NCBI RefSeq assembly: GCF_024498355.1
Contig: NZ_CP101833.1
Coordinates: 353,001-417,000, forward strand
Length of the DNA: 64,000 bases
Direction: 5' to 3'
Source of the DNA: Bacillus pumilus
Lineage (GTDB): Bacteria; Bacillota; Bacilli; Bacillales; Bacillaceae
Every line of letters starts with the position of its first letter. The stretch's first letter is position 1. This document shows positions 57,239-64,000 of this stretch, one piece after another. The position numbers and the translations under genes were made by a program. The notes beneath the pieces were generated by a model, which saw nothing but the letters and a program-made list of their open reading frames with translations, searched no databases and was not told where the DNA came from.

Positions 57239-57331
57239 AGGAGAACAGGAATCATCGTGAAAAAAGCTGCAAGAGGATTCTTCTCCTGTTTGTGGATATG
57301 GGAATATTCAGTTTATTTGGTGTAGCACAAG

Positions 57332-57363
57332 AAAAGCCATTCTCATCAGTAGAATGGCTTTTT
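57332..57363 (-). terminator. Terminator downstream of yczE
   Basis: AAAAGCCATTCT (57332-57343) and AGAATGGCTTTTT (57351-57363) form a perfect stem with a 7-base loop and T-runs in both directions. On the minus strand it lies directly after the yczE stop and insulates sfp. Confidence 0.85.
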
Positions 57364-57364
57364 C

Positions 57365-58045
57365 CTATCGGATAAGGGTTTGAACGGGTTTCTCTGCCGT
57401 TTTTGTAATAAGCAGCTGCAAAAGCCGTGTGGATTGTGGCAAGGAGAAACGGAGTACGAGTCCTGTAAAGATGGCGGTCAGAATTGTTCCAATTCCGATC
57501 GGTCCGCCAAGCATCCATGCAAATAGAAGCACTGTTAACTCAATTCCATTTCGGACCCATTGCACGTTCAAGCCTGTTTTTGCTGAGATGAGCAGCATTA
57601 ATGAATCTCTTGGCCCGGCGCCAAGATTGGCTGAAACATAAATGCCGACACCGTAACCAGAAACAACAACGCCCGTAATAAACACATATAAAGCGGGTAA
57701 ATACCCATGTGGTGCAGGTAATACCGCATTAAAGAAATCAATAAACACGCCAATCAGCACCATGTTCAGTAAAGCGCCGATCTTTGGAAATGATTTCGTG
57801 AAAACAGATGTCAGTGTCACAATCAGTGCACCAATAATGATGGACCATTGCCCAATCGTGAGTCCAAAGTGCTGAAACAGTCCGTAATGAAAAGCGTCCC
57901 AAGGACCAATTCCAAGGATCTTTCCTTTCACTGTCAGTGATAGTCCAAAAGCAAGTACGATCAATCCAACAAAATAAAAAAACCAACGAAAAAGATGTTC
58001 CCGCTTCAAAAGCATTCCCTTCTTTCTTAAACACTCGATTTCCAT
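57365..58045 (-). CDS. yczE: YczE, integral membrane protein linked to lipopeptide synthesis
   Basis: The protein of up to 226 residues has about five hydrophobic segments. It shares blocks with B. subtilis YczE: FRWFFYFVGLIVLAFGLSL, GIGPWDAFHYGLF, HFGLTIGQWSIIIGALIV, ALLNMVLIGVFIDFFN and AGPRDSLMLL. YczE is a conserved sfp neighbour that in related Bacillus is needed for full lipopeptide production, by an unknown mechanism. The start is uncertain: ATG 58045 lacks a clear ribosome-binding site, ATG 58015 is too close to one, and a TTG at 58009 is best spaced from AAGGGA. Confidence 0.85.
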   Translation of the reverse strand: MEIECLRKKGMLLKREHLFRWFFYFVGLIVLAFGLSLTVKGKILGIGPWDAFHYGLFQHFGLTIGQWSIIIGALIVTLTSVFTKSFPKIGALLNMVLIGVFIDFFNAVLPAPHGYLPALYVFITGVVVSGYGVGIYVSANLGAGPRDSLMLLISAKTGLNVQWVRNGIELTVLLFAWMLGGPIGIGTILTAIFTGLVLRFSLPQSTRLLQLLITKTAEKPVQTLIR

Positions 58046-58556
58046 CGTAACATACTCACACGCCCCTTTAAATGGCTTTGCTCAATTGTAATCGCTTTCT
58101 TCAGAAAAGAATTTTCCCACTAAAAAAGAGTGAAAACATCAAAATAAGCAGCAAGACTTTCGAATTGTTTTTTCTTGACAATGCGAACCATTAATTTCCT
58201 TTTTTTAAGAGAATAAGAAAAAAATTCAATATAGATTGACAGAAAAATAAGCTTTAACCAATTAAAGAATAATTATCATGAAATAGAAGAGATTGTATGG
58301 AAATTACGTCATTAGACCTGTTTGAAAGGCTAGATAAATACTGAGATTTATTATAAAAAGAGCTTCTTTTATTGGAAAAAACACAAGAAAACCAAACAGT
58401 TAGAGGCATCTATTACCAAAGGGCTATTTTTGTCGAAAATAGTCGTTTAGTCATGTTGAGGATTCTGAAATATTACTGATATTCTTTACCAAAGTATGGG
58501 GGGTGAGCTGGTACATACCTTTGCTATATGAAGCACGAAAAAAGGGAGGTCAAAGA
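58046..58556. other. AT-rich intergenic region without a recognised gene
   Basis: This 510-base gap separates divergent yczE and the surface-protein gene. It contains TTGACA hexamers near 58174 and 58238, neither with a well-spaced -10. A short dyad, CTATTTT/AAAATAG, lies near 58423-58442. No ORF with a ribosome-binding site or RNA gene was recognised. It probably holds the surface-protein promoter and long leader. Confidence 0.4.
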
Positions 58557-61500
58557 ATGAACATATTGAAAAGAACGAGTCAATTATTTCTTATATTGGT
58601 GCTGATTGTTGGAAATTTATTAACGGTCTCACCAGCTGTTTCTCAAGCAGCTGGGACGGTGGTTGTAAACAACACAGATTCCTACATGATTGGAAGAGAT
58701 CCATTGACTCTTTATCAGCTTGATGGGAATAATCCAACCAGCGTAAAAGCTAGTGTGCAGGTGAAAGGGATTAATACGAATTTAGTCAACGGTGTTGCTG
58801 TCAATGATCAAGAAAATACTGTGTATGCTACTACGACAGCAAGCGGAGAGCCTGTTCTTTATAAAATAAATGCAACTTCTGGACAAGCAGAGCGTGTAGG
58901 TGTACTAGGTGGAGGTGCTTCTAATGCCGTTGTTCATAATAGTAAATATATACATTCTTATGCTTCAGGTGGTGAATACTTCCTTGGAACGTACGATTTA
59001 GCTACGGGTCAAAAAACGTCCAAAAAAATTGTAGGCTATGACATCGGCTCTGGCGTTGGCGGGGACCTTGTAGTCGATAAAGACGGCTATCTTTGGTTCG
59101 CATCTAATGGAAGTGGAGCCATTGCGCAAATGAATCCTGATACAGCTGAAGTCATTCGTGTCATTCCAATTAAAAATGCGGATGGTAAAATGATTGACGG
59201 AGGCGTTCGGGGGATTAGCTTTTTGCCAAATGGACAAATGCTATTACAGTCAGGGTTAAATGAGTCTATCGGACATTCTACTCTTTTTACACTTGATGCG
59301 AAAACATTAAGTACAACTTATATGGGTACTGCAGGTAATTCATTATCTTACGACTTAGCTTCACGGGTGAAACCAGAATTTGATCCATATCCTCCAGAGC
59401 TTGAATCAGAAAAATCTGTTGTCTTACAGAAAAAAGCAGATGGCAACACAGATGAGAAGCATCCAGAAGTAGGCGACACGCTGCTTTATACAATTAAAGC
59501 AAAAAATACCGTGCAATATGGTATTGTTAAAAATCTGATCATATCAGATAACCTTCCGAGCAGCTTAACCTATGTTCCAGGCTCGCTTAAGGTGGATGGC
59601 GCAAGTGTAACAGATGCCAAAGATCAAGACAAAGGTGACTATACAAACGGCACTGTGACTGGTCAAATAGGTGACGTGAAAAATACTGGTTGGCACACAG
59701 TGACATTTGAAGCGAAAGTAGGAAAAGGTCAAGCGGGTAAAGACATTCAAAACACAGCGAATGTAAAGGGAGAAAATACCCCGCCAGACAAACCAACAAC
59801 GAACATAGAAATCTACCCGCGCGATCCAAAGCTTGAATCAGAAAAATCAGCGGTCTTACAGAAAAAAGCAGATGGTAATACAGATGAGAAGCATCCAGAA
59901 GTAGGCGACACATTACTGTATACCATTCAAGCCCGTAATGCTGTTGAAGACAGCGTCATTGAAGATCTTGTGATTTCTGACAAGTTACCTCAAGGATTAT
60001 CTTATGTACCAAATTCGCTACAGATAGATGGGAATCCAGTCACAGATACAAAAGATCAAGACAACGGTGATATGACAGATGGAACTGTTACTGGAACGTT
60101 CGGTGAAGTGAAGGATGCGACATGGCATACCGTGACGTTCGAAGTGACGGTGGACAAAGGTCAGGCAGGCAAAGATATTCAAAATACAGCCAACGTGACA
60201 GGCGGCAACACACCGCCGGACGAGCCGACAACGAATGTAGAGATCTATCCTCGTGAACCAAAGCTGACTTCTGAAAAAACAGCCGTCTTGCAGAAAAAAG
60301 CAGATGGTAATACAGATGAGAAGCATCCGGAGGTCGGTGACACACTTCTTTATACAATTAAAACCAAGAATACGATAGAAGACAGTCTCGTTGAAAACTT
60401 AGTGATCTCAGATGAACTGCCAGAAGGATTAGCATATGTGCCGAATTCACTTGAGGTAGACGGACAAGCGGTTACAGATGAGCAAGATCAAGACAATGGG
60501 GACGTCACAAATAGGACCGTCTCAGGACAATTCGGTGACATTAAGGATACAGATTGGCATACAGTGACTTTTGAGGTCACGGTTGAAAAAGGACAATCTG
60601 GTCAAGACATTCAAAACACAGCCAGCGTCACAGGTAACAACACACCACCAGACGATCCGACAACAAAAACAGAAATCTATCCTCGTGACCCAAAGCTTGA
60701 ATCAGAAAAATCAGCGGTCTTGCAGAAAAAAGCAGAAGGGAACACAGATGAAGAGCATCCAGAGGTCGGAGATACCCTGCTTTATACAATTAAAACAAAG
60801 AATACGATAGAAGACAGTTTGATTAAAGATTTAGTGATTTCAGATCAATTACCAAAAGGGTTGAAGTATGTCACGGGGTCCCTTCAAATTGATGGAGAAT
60901 CTGTCTCAGATGTGAAAGACGACGATAGCGGAAACTACACAGATGGAAAGGTCACAGGTTCTTTTGGTGATGTCAAGGATACAGACTGGCATACAGTCAC
61001 CTTTGAAGTGACAGTTGAAAAAGGACAGGCTGGTCAAGACATTCAAAACACAGCCAGCGTCACAGGGGAAAACACACCACCTGATGATCCGACAACGAAC
61101 ACAAAAATTTACCCGCGTGATCCAAAACTATCATCAGAAAAATCAGCGAGCATTCAGAAAAAGGCAGAAGGCAACACAGATAAAAAGACACCACAGGTAG
61201 GCGATACCCTGCTTTATACGATCAAAACAAAGAATCTTGAAGAAGACAGCATCGTTGACAATCTCGTGATTTCTGATGAACTGCCAGCAGGTCTTCAATA
61301 TGTTGAAGGATCACTGAAGGTAGATGGACAGACTGTTACAGATGCAAAAGATGACGACAACGGAGATTACACAAAAGGCACAGTAACCGGTCAATTTGGC
61401 CAAATCAAAGACACGGACTGGCATACGGTTACCTTTGAAGCGAAGATCGCCAAAGGCCAAGCGGATAAAACCATTCAAAACACAGCGAAAGTAACAGGCG

Positions 61501-62162
61501 ATAATACACCGCCAGACGAACCAACAACCGAAACAAAAATTGATCCAAGAGATCCAAAGCTTGAATCAGACAAAACATCTGAGATCTCTCAAAAAGCAAA
61601 AGGAAATACAAATGAAAAACAAGTTCAGGTAGGCGACACTCTCCTTTACACCATCAAAACAAAAAATAGTGTAGAAGACAGTATCATCAAAGATTTAGTT
61701 ATCGCAGATAAACTGCCAGAAGGTCTTGAATATGTCGAAGGATCATTAAAAGTAGACGGACAAGCTGTCACAGATGCAAAAGATGACGACAATGGAGATT
61801 ACACAAAAGGCACAGTGACCGGTCAATTTGGTGACATCCAAGATACAAAATGGCATACAGTGACTTTCGAAGCGAAGGTTGCTAAAGAATATGAAGGTCA
61901 AACGATTCAAAATATCGCAGTAGTGAATGGTGAAAATGTAGACGATCCAGACAAACCGGAAAACTCAACTACGGTGGAACCACCTCATGTGCCAGAGGTG
62001 CCAGCTAATCCAGACCAACCTTCTGAGCCGCAAAAGGATACACCGGGTCATCACCTTCCGAATACCGCAACAGCGATGTACAACCTTTTACTAGCAGGAT
62101 TTGCCCTTGTTTTAATAGGTGCAGCCCTTATTGTATGGAATAGAAGAAAAAGAAACGGATAA
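58557..62162 (+). CDS. LPXTA-anchored repetitive surface protein (isopeptide/DUF11-type repeats)
   Basis: The 1201-residue protein has a Sec signal peptide (MNILKRTSQLFLILVL, cleavage near SQAAG), an N-terminal domain of about 240 residues with propeller-like strands, six tandem repeats of 144 residues, a Pro-rich linker, and an anchor: LPNTA, a hydrophobic segment and the RRKRNG tail. Each repeat has VGDTLLYTI, ISDxLPxGLxYV, GSLxVDG, WHTVTFE and IQNTAxV, as in fimbrial isopeptide-forming D2/DUF11 domains. The Lys near the repeat start and the Asn in IQNTA could cross-link internally; the last repeat reads IQNIA. ATG 58557 follows GGGAGG. The protein would be covalently attached to peptidoglycan by the sortase encoded next, as an adhesin or stalk. 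Function is inferred from architecture. Confidence 0.88.
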   Translation: MNILKRTSQLFLILVLIVGNLLTVSPAVSQAAGTVVVNNTDSYMIGRDPLTLYQLDGNNPTSVKASVQVKGINTNLVNGVAVNDQENTVYATTTASGEPVLYKINATSGQAERVGVLGGGASNAVVHNSKYIHSYASGGEYFLGTYDLATGQKTSKKIVGYDIGSGVGGDLVVDKDGYLWFASNGSGAIAQMNPDTAEVIRVIPIKNADGKMIDGGVRGISFLPNGQMLLQSGLNESIGHSTLFTLDAKTLSTTYMGTAGNSLSYDLASRVKPEFDPYPPELESEKSVVLQKKADGNTDEKHPEVGDTLLYTIKAKNTVQYGIVKNLIISDNLPSSLTYVPGSLKVDGASVTDAKDQDKGDYTNGTVTGQIGDVKNTGWHTVTFEAKVGKGQAGKDIQNTANVKGENTPPDKPTTNIEIYPRDPKLESEKSAVLQKKADGNTDEKHPEVGDTLLYTIQARNAVEDSVIEDLVISDKLPQGLSYVPNSLQIDGNPVTDTKDQDNGDMTDGTVTGTFGEVKDATWHTVTFEVTVDKGQAGKDIQNTANVTGGNTPPDEPTTNVEIYPREPKLTSEKTAVLQKKADGNTDEKHPEVGDTLLYTIKTKNTIEDSLVENLVISDELPEGLAYVPNSLEVDGQAVTDEQDQDNGDVTNRTVSGQFGDIKDTDWHTVTFEVTVEKGQSGQDIQNTASVTGNNTPPDDPTTKTEIYPRDPKLESEKSAVLQKKAEGNTDEEHPEVGDTLLYTIKTKNTIEDSLIKDLVISDQLPKGLKYVTGSLQIDGESVSDVKDDDSGNYTDGKVTGSFGDVKDTDWHTVTFEVTVEKGQAGQDIQNTASVTGENTPPDDPTTNTKIYPRDPKLSSEKSASIQKKAEGNTDKKTPQVGDTLLYTIKTKNLEEDSIVDNLVISDELPAGLQYVEGSLKVDGQTVTDAKDDDNGDYTKGTVTGQFGQIKDTDWHTVTFEAKIAKGQADKTIQNTAKVTGDNTPPDEPTTETKIDPRDPKLESDKTSEISQKAKGNTNEKQVQVGDTLLYTIKTKNSVEDSIIKDLVIADKLPEGLEYVEGSLKVDGQAVTDAKDDDNGDYTKGTVTGQFGDIQDTKWHTVTFEAKVAKEYEGQTIQNIAVVNGENVDDPDKPENSTTVEPPHVPEVPANPDQPSEPQKDTPGHHLPNTATAMYNLLLAGFALVLIGAALIVWNRRKRNG
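59391..61982 (+). repeat. Six in-phase 432-bp tandem repeats in the surface-protein gene
   Basis: Repeat starts at 59391, 59823, 60255, 60687, 61119 and 61551 are exactly 432 bases (144 codons) apart. Sequence has drifted between units, but no indel breaks the register. Units 5 and 6 share long DNA stretches around GTAGACGGACAAGC and AAAGATGACGACAA, suggesting more recent duplication at the 3' end. Copy number may vary between strains. Confidence 0.93.
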
Positions 62163-62180
62163 ACGTCAAGGTGTCAAAAA

Positions 62181-62720
62181 TTGATCTCTGCCATATTGAT
62201 CACGGCGGGTCTTTGTCTAGCGATTGTTGGATATTTGAAGGTCATTGATGGACAAAGGGAAGTCGATCAGTCATTCCAGTCTGCACAAGCAGCCATCCAG
62301 CAAAAGGAGTCTTCTTTTGCACCGCAGGCTGGAGAAATCATTGGGCTTTTGCACATTCCAAAACTAAAGGCTGAGTTGCCGATTGTAGAAGGAACAGAAG
62401 CAGATGATTTGGCAAAAGGTGTTGGACATTATCAAGAGAGCTATTTTCCTAATGAACAGGGACAAATTGTTTTATCTGGGCATCGAGATACTGTGTTCAG
62501 ACGAACAGGAGAACTTGTAGAAGGGGATCAACTCGTCATTGAGCTTTCATACGGTCGATTTACTTATGAAATTGAAAAAACAAAGATTGTGAAGAAAGAT
62601 GATACAAGTATCATCACACTGCAACATAAAAAAGAAGAACTTGTCCTAACCACATGTTATCCTTTTTCTTATATTGGTCCTGCACCAAACAGATATATTA
62701 TATATGGGAAGCGTGTTTAG
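62181..62720 (+). CDS. Sortase (class D-like) paired with the LPNTA surface protein
   Basis: The 179-residue protein has an N-terminal membrane anchor (ISAILITAGLCLAIVGYL) and a sortase domain with IIGLLHIPKLKAELPIVEG, catalytic His in LSGHRDTVF, catalytic Cys in LTTCYPF and the following Arg in APNRYIIYG. Sortases cut LPXTG-like signals and join the protein to the cell wall. The small size and TTCYPF block resemble class D Bacillus sortases, which take LPXTA/LPXTS signals, matching LPNTA next door. The start is a TTG at 62181 with AAGGTG 7 bases before it; it lies 18 bases after the surface-protein stop. Confidence 0.88.
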   Translation: MISAILITAGLCLAIVGYLKVIDGQREVDQSFQSAQAAIQQKESSFAPQAGEIIGLLHIPKLKAELPIVEGTEADDLAKGVGHYQESYFPNEQGQIVLSGHRDTVFRRTGELVEGDQLVIELSYGRFTYEIEKTKIVKKDDTSIITLQHKKEELVLTTCYPFSYIGPAPNRYIIYGKRV

Positions 62721-62726
62721 TCACTG

Positions 62727-62760
62727 GATCAGCTTGCAACTTCTACTTATCTAGCTGATC
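62727..62760 (+). other. Inverted repeat between the sortase and AbrB-like genes
   Basis: GATCAGCT (62727-62734) and AGCTGATC (62753-62760) are a perfect 8-bp inverted repeat with an 18-base spacer. It has no T-run, so it is more likely an operator or weak hairpin than a terminator. A possible -10 (TATATA) follows near 62783. Confidence 0.35.
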
Positions 62761-62816
62761 GCCTGATAAGGGGGAAATCGCCTATATAAGATCTAGAGAT
62801 GCAGGAGGGGGTCAAT

Positions 62817-63101
62817 TTGATAAACGAAGACGATGTAAGGCATATAGATAAATTCGGAAGAGTTGTCCTTCCGACGAATATTAGAAAAAGGCTGAAGATT
62901 CGCCCGCAAGATTTTATAGAGATCTATCTTGAAGAAGGCCAGATTGTGATGAAACCATACTGGCAGGACAAACCTTGTATAGTGACGGGGCAAGTGACAT
63001 GCTCCAACAAGGTGCTATCAGGTGGATTGGTCATCAGTCCAGAGGGAGCGAGACTGCTGTTGCAAGATCTACTGGCGCTTCGCTTACAAAAAGAGATATA
63101 A
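62817..63101 (+). CDS. AbrB/Abh-family transition-state regulator
   Basis: The small protein of about 94 residues has an N-terminal AbrB swapped-hairpin DNA-binding fold (HIDKFGRVVLPTNIRKRLKI then DFIEIYLEEGQIVMKPY). The C-terminal half resembles B. subtilis AbrB/Abh (CIVTGQVTCSN, ISPEGARLLLQDLL). AbrB proteins repress stationary-phase and antibiotic genes. AGGAGGGGG is best placed for the TTG at 62817; an ATG at 62799 lies upstream of that site. It sits with the surface protein and sortase in a small island and may regulate them; that is inference. Confidence 0.85.
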   Translation: MINEDDVRHIDKFGRVVLPTNIRKRLKIRPQDFIEIYLEEGQIVMKPYWQDKPCIVTGQVTCSNKVLSGGLVISPEGARLLLQDLLALRLQKEI

Positions 63102-63137
63102 AAAAAGCTGTTCTCATCACGTGAGAACAGCTTTTTT
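63101..63137. terminator. Bidirectional terminator between the AbrB-like gene and tcyC
   Basis: AAAAAAGCTGTTCTCA (63101-63116) and TGAGAACAGCTTTTTT (63122-63137) form a perfect 16-bp stem with a 5-base loop and T-runs on both strands. It serves the convergent genes on either side. Confidence 0.93.
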
Positions 63138-63140
63138 TCA

Positions 63141-63884
63141 TCATACCGGATTCAAAATCCGGTTTAAGAATTGCTTTGTTCGTTCTTCTTTCGGTTGTTT
63201 GAAAATTTCTTCCGGAGGACCTTGTTCGACAATGACGCCGCCATCAATAAAAATCACTTCGTCTGCCACTTCTTGGGCAAATTTGATTTCATGTGTGACA
63301 ACCGCCATTGTCCAGCCTTCTTTGGCCAGATCCTTCATGACCTTTAACACTTCCCCGACAAGCTCAGGGTCAAGCGCAGAGGTTGGTTCATCAAAAAGCA
63401 TGAGCTCTGGCTGAATGGCAAGTGCACGGGCTATGCCGACACGCTGCTTTTGACCGCCTGAAAGCTGGAAGGGATACAGATCTTTTTTATCTTCAAGGCC
63501 AACCTTTTGCAAGAGCTGGATGGCTTCTTTTCGAACCGTTTCCTTTGGCCGGCGCTGTACTTGAACAGGACCTTCCATCACGTTCTCAAGCACGGTGCGG
63601 TGTGGAAACAGGTGATAATCCTGAAACACCATTCCTGACTTGCGGCGAAGTTTCAGCAGATCAGCTGATTTATTTTTTTTCGAAAAATCAATCGAGAAAT
63701 CATCGAAGGTAAAGGAGCCGCCATTTGGTGTTTCAAGTGCATTCAAACAGCGAAGCATCGTTGTTTTTCCTGAACCTGATGGACCAAGGATGGCCACAAC
63801 CTGTCCTTTGTTGATCGTAAAATCAATCGACTTTAGAATCTCATTTTCACCAAAGGATTTCTTTAAGCCTTTGACTGTTAGCAT
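63141..63884 (-). CDS. tcyC: TcyC, L-cystine ABC transporter ATP-binding protein
   Basis: The 247-residue polar-amino-acid ABC ATPase has Walker [11 protein letters not shown]-loop [11 protein letters not shown], signature [15 protein letters not shown], Walker [14 protein letters not shown] and the H-loop VTHEIKFAQ. Position downstream of yczE with a permease gene just upstream matches tcyABC of B. subtilis, which imports cystine. AAGGAGG before the ATG overlaps the end of the permease gene, indicating one operon. Confidence 0.88.
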   Translation of the reverse strand: MLTVKGLKKSFGENEILKSIDFTINKGQVVAILGPSGSGKTTMLRCLNALETPNGGSFTFDDFSIDFSKKNKSADLLKLRRKSGMVFQDYHLFPHRTVLENVMEGPVQVQRRPKETVRKEAIQLLQKVGLEDKKDLYPFQLSGGQKQRVGIARALAIQPELMLFDEPTSALDPELVGEVLKVMKDLAKEGWTMAVVTHEIKFAQEVADEVIFIDGGVIVEQGPPEEIFKQPKEERTKQFLNRILNPV

Positions 63885-63896
63885 GTCGTTCCCTCC

Positions 63897-64000
63897 TTAC
63901 CTTGCGACATATCGATCAAGTCGTTTTTCAATTTGGTGCTGAACGAGCGATAGAATGAAGCAGAATACCCAATAGATGAGGGCTGCTTCCATATAAATGA
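63897..64000 (-). CDS. tcyB: TcyB, L-cystine ABC transporter permease (C-terminal fragment; rest outside the window)
   Basis: The last 33 or so codons read [18 protein letters not shown] then [15 protein letters not shown] and stop at 63897-63899. A final membrane segment followed by a basic tail is typical of polar-amino-acid permeases. Only the gene end is visible; assignment rests on this tail and on synteny with tcyC. Confidence 0.8.
   Translation of the reverse strand, partial: IYMEAALIYWVFCFILSLVQHQIEKRLDRYVAR

Noticed and set aside
57259..57327. Possible 22-codon peptide (GTG start) between sfp and yczE
   Set aside because: An AAGGAG sits upstream, but at 13 bases spacing, and the peptide resembles nothing known to me. 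The region is better explained as sfp promoter plus yczE terminator.
58174..58260. TTGACA hexamers near 58174 and 58238 as surface-protein promoters
   Set aside because: No acceptable -10 at 16-18 bases from either hexamer; left as unassigned intergenic sequence.

Overview
The window looks like a chromosome segment of a Bacillus of the pumilus/safensis/altitudinis group. The evidence is synteny with the B. subtilis srfA locus (nin-nucA upstream; srfAD, ycxC, ycxD, sfp, yczE and tcyC-tcyB downstream) and NRPS adenylation codes that fit pumilacidin (Glu-Leu-D-Leu-Leu-Asp-D-Leu-Ile/Val) better than surfactin. All calls were read from the sequence and from memory of the families; no database search was run.

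Layout. (1) 1-1000, minus strand: the competence pair nucA and nin (nin partial), with a ComK-type box upstream and a possible methyl-accepting-chemotaxis-protein tail between them. (2) 1014-9050: an operon of hydantoinase/oxoprolinase subunits A and B plus a four-gene polyamine-type ABC importer. It has a good sigma-A promoter and ends in a strong terminator. (3) 9050-9607: a long srfA leader with ComA-like dyads, repeated TTTTCGGT half-sites, a c-di-GMP-I (GEMM-I) riboswitch and a terminator-like hairpin. (4) 9608-34922: srfAA, srfAB and srfAC, a complete seven-module lipopeptide synthetase. (5) 34986-53331: two large NRPS genes inserted between srfAC and srfAD. Together they read A(keto/acyl type)-KR-T-C-A-T-E-C // A(keto/acyl type)-KR-T-C-A-T-TE, the architecture of the cereulide and valinomycin synthetases. 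A broken adenylation domain straddles the gene junction. (6) 53338-54116: srfAD and a terminator. (7) 54115-58045: ycxC, ycxD, sfp and yczE. (8) 58557-63101: a repetitive LPXTA-type surface protein, its neighbouring sortase and an AbrB-family regulator, in a place where B. subtilis goes directly from yczE to tcyC. (9) 63141-64000: the tcyC and partial tcyB cystine transporter genes.

How it works together. Sfp can supply phosphopantetheine to every carrier domain, SrfAD can clear mis-primed carriers, and SrfAA-AC make a cyclic lipoheptapeptide. The two inserted genes share the srfA transcription direction, are not separated from srfAC by an obvious terminator, and sit upstream of srfAD. They are therefore probably controlled by the same ComA and c-di-GMP inputs. 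Their predicted product is a tetradepsipeptide unit (hydroxy acid, D-amino acid, hydroxy acid, amino acid), possibly cyclo-oligomerised. This is the strongest candidate here for an undescribed system.
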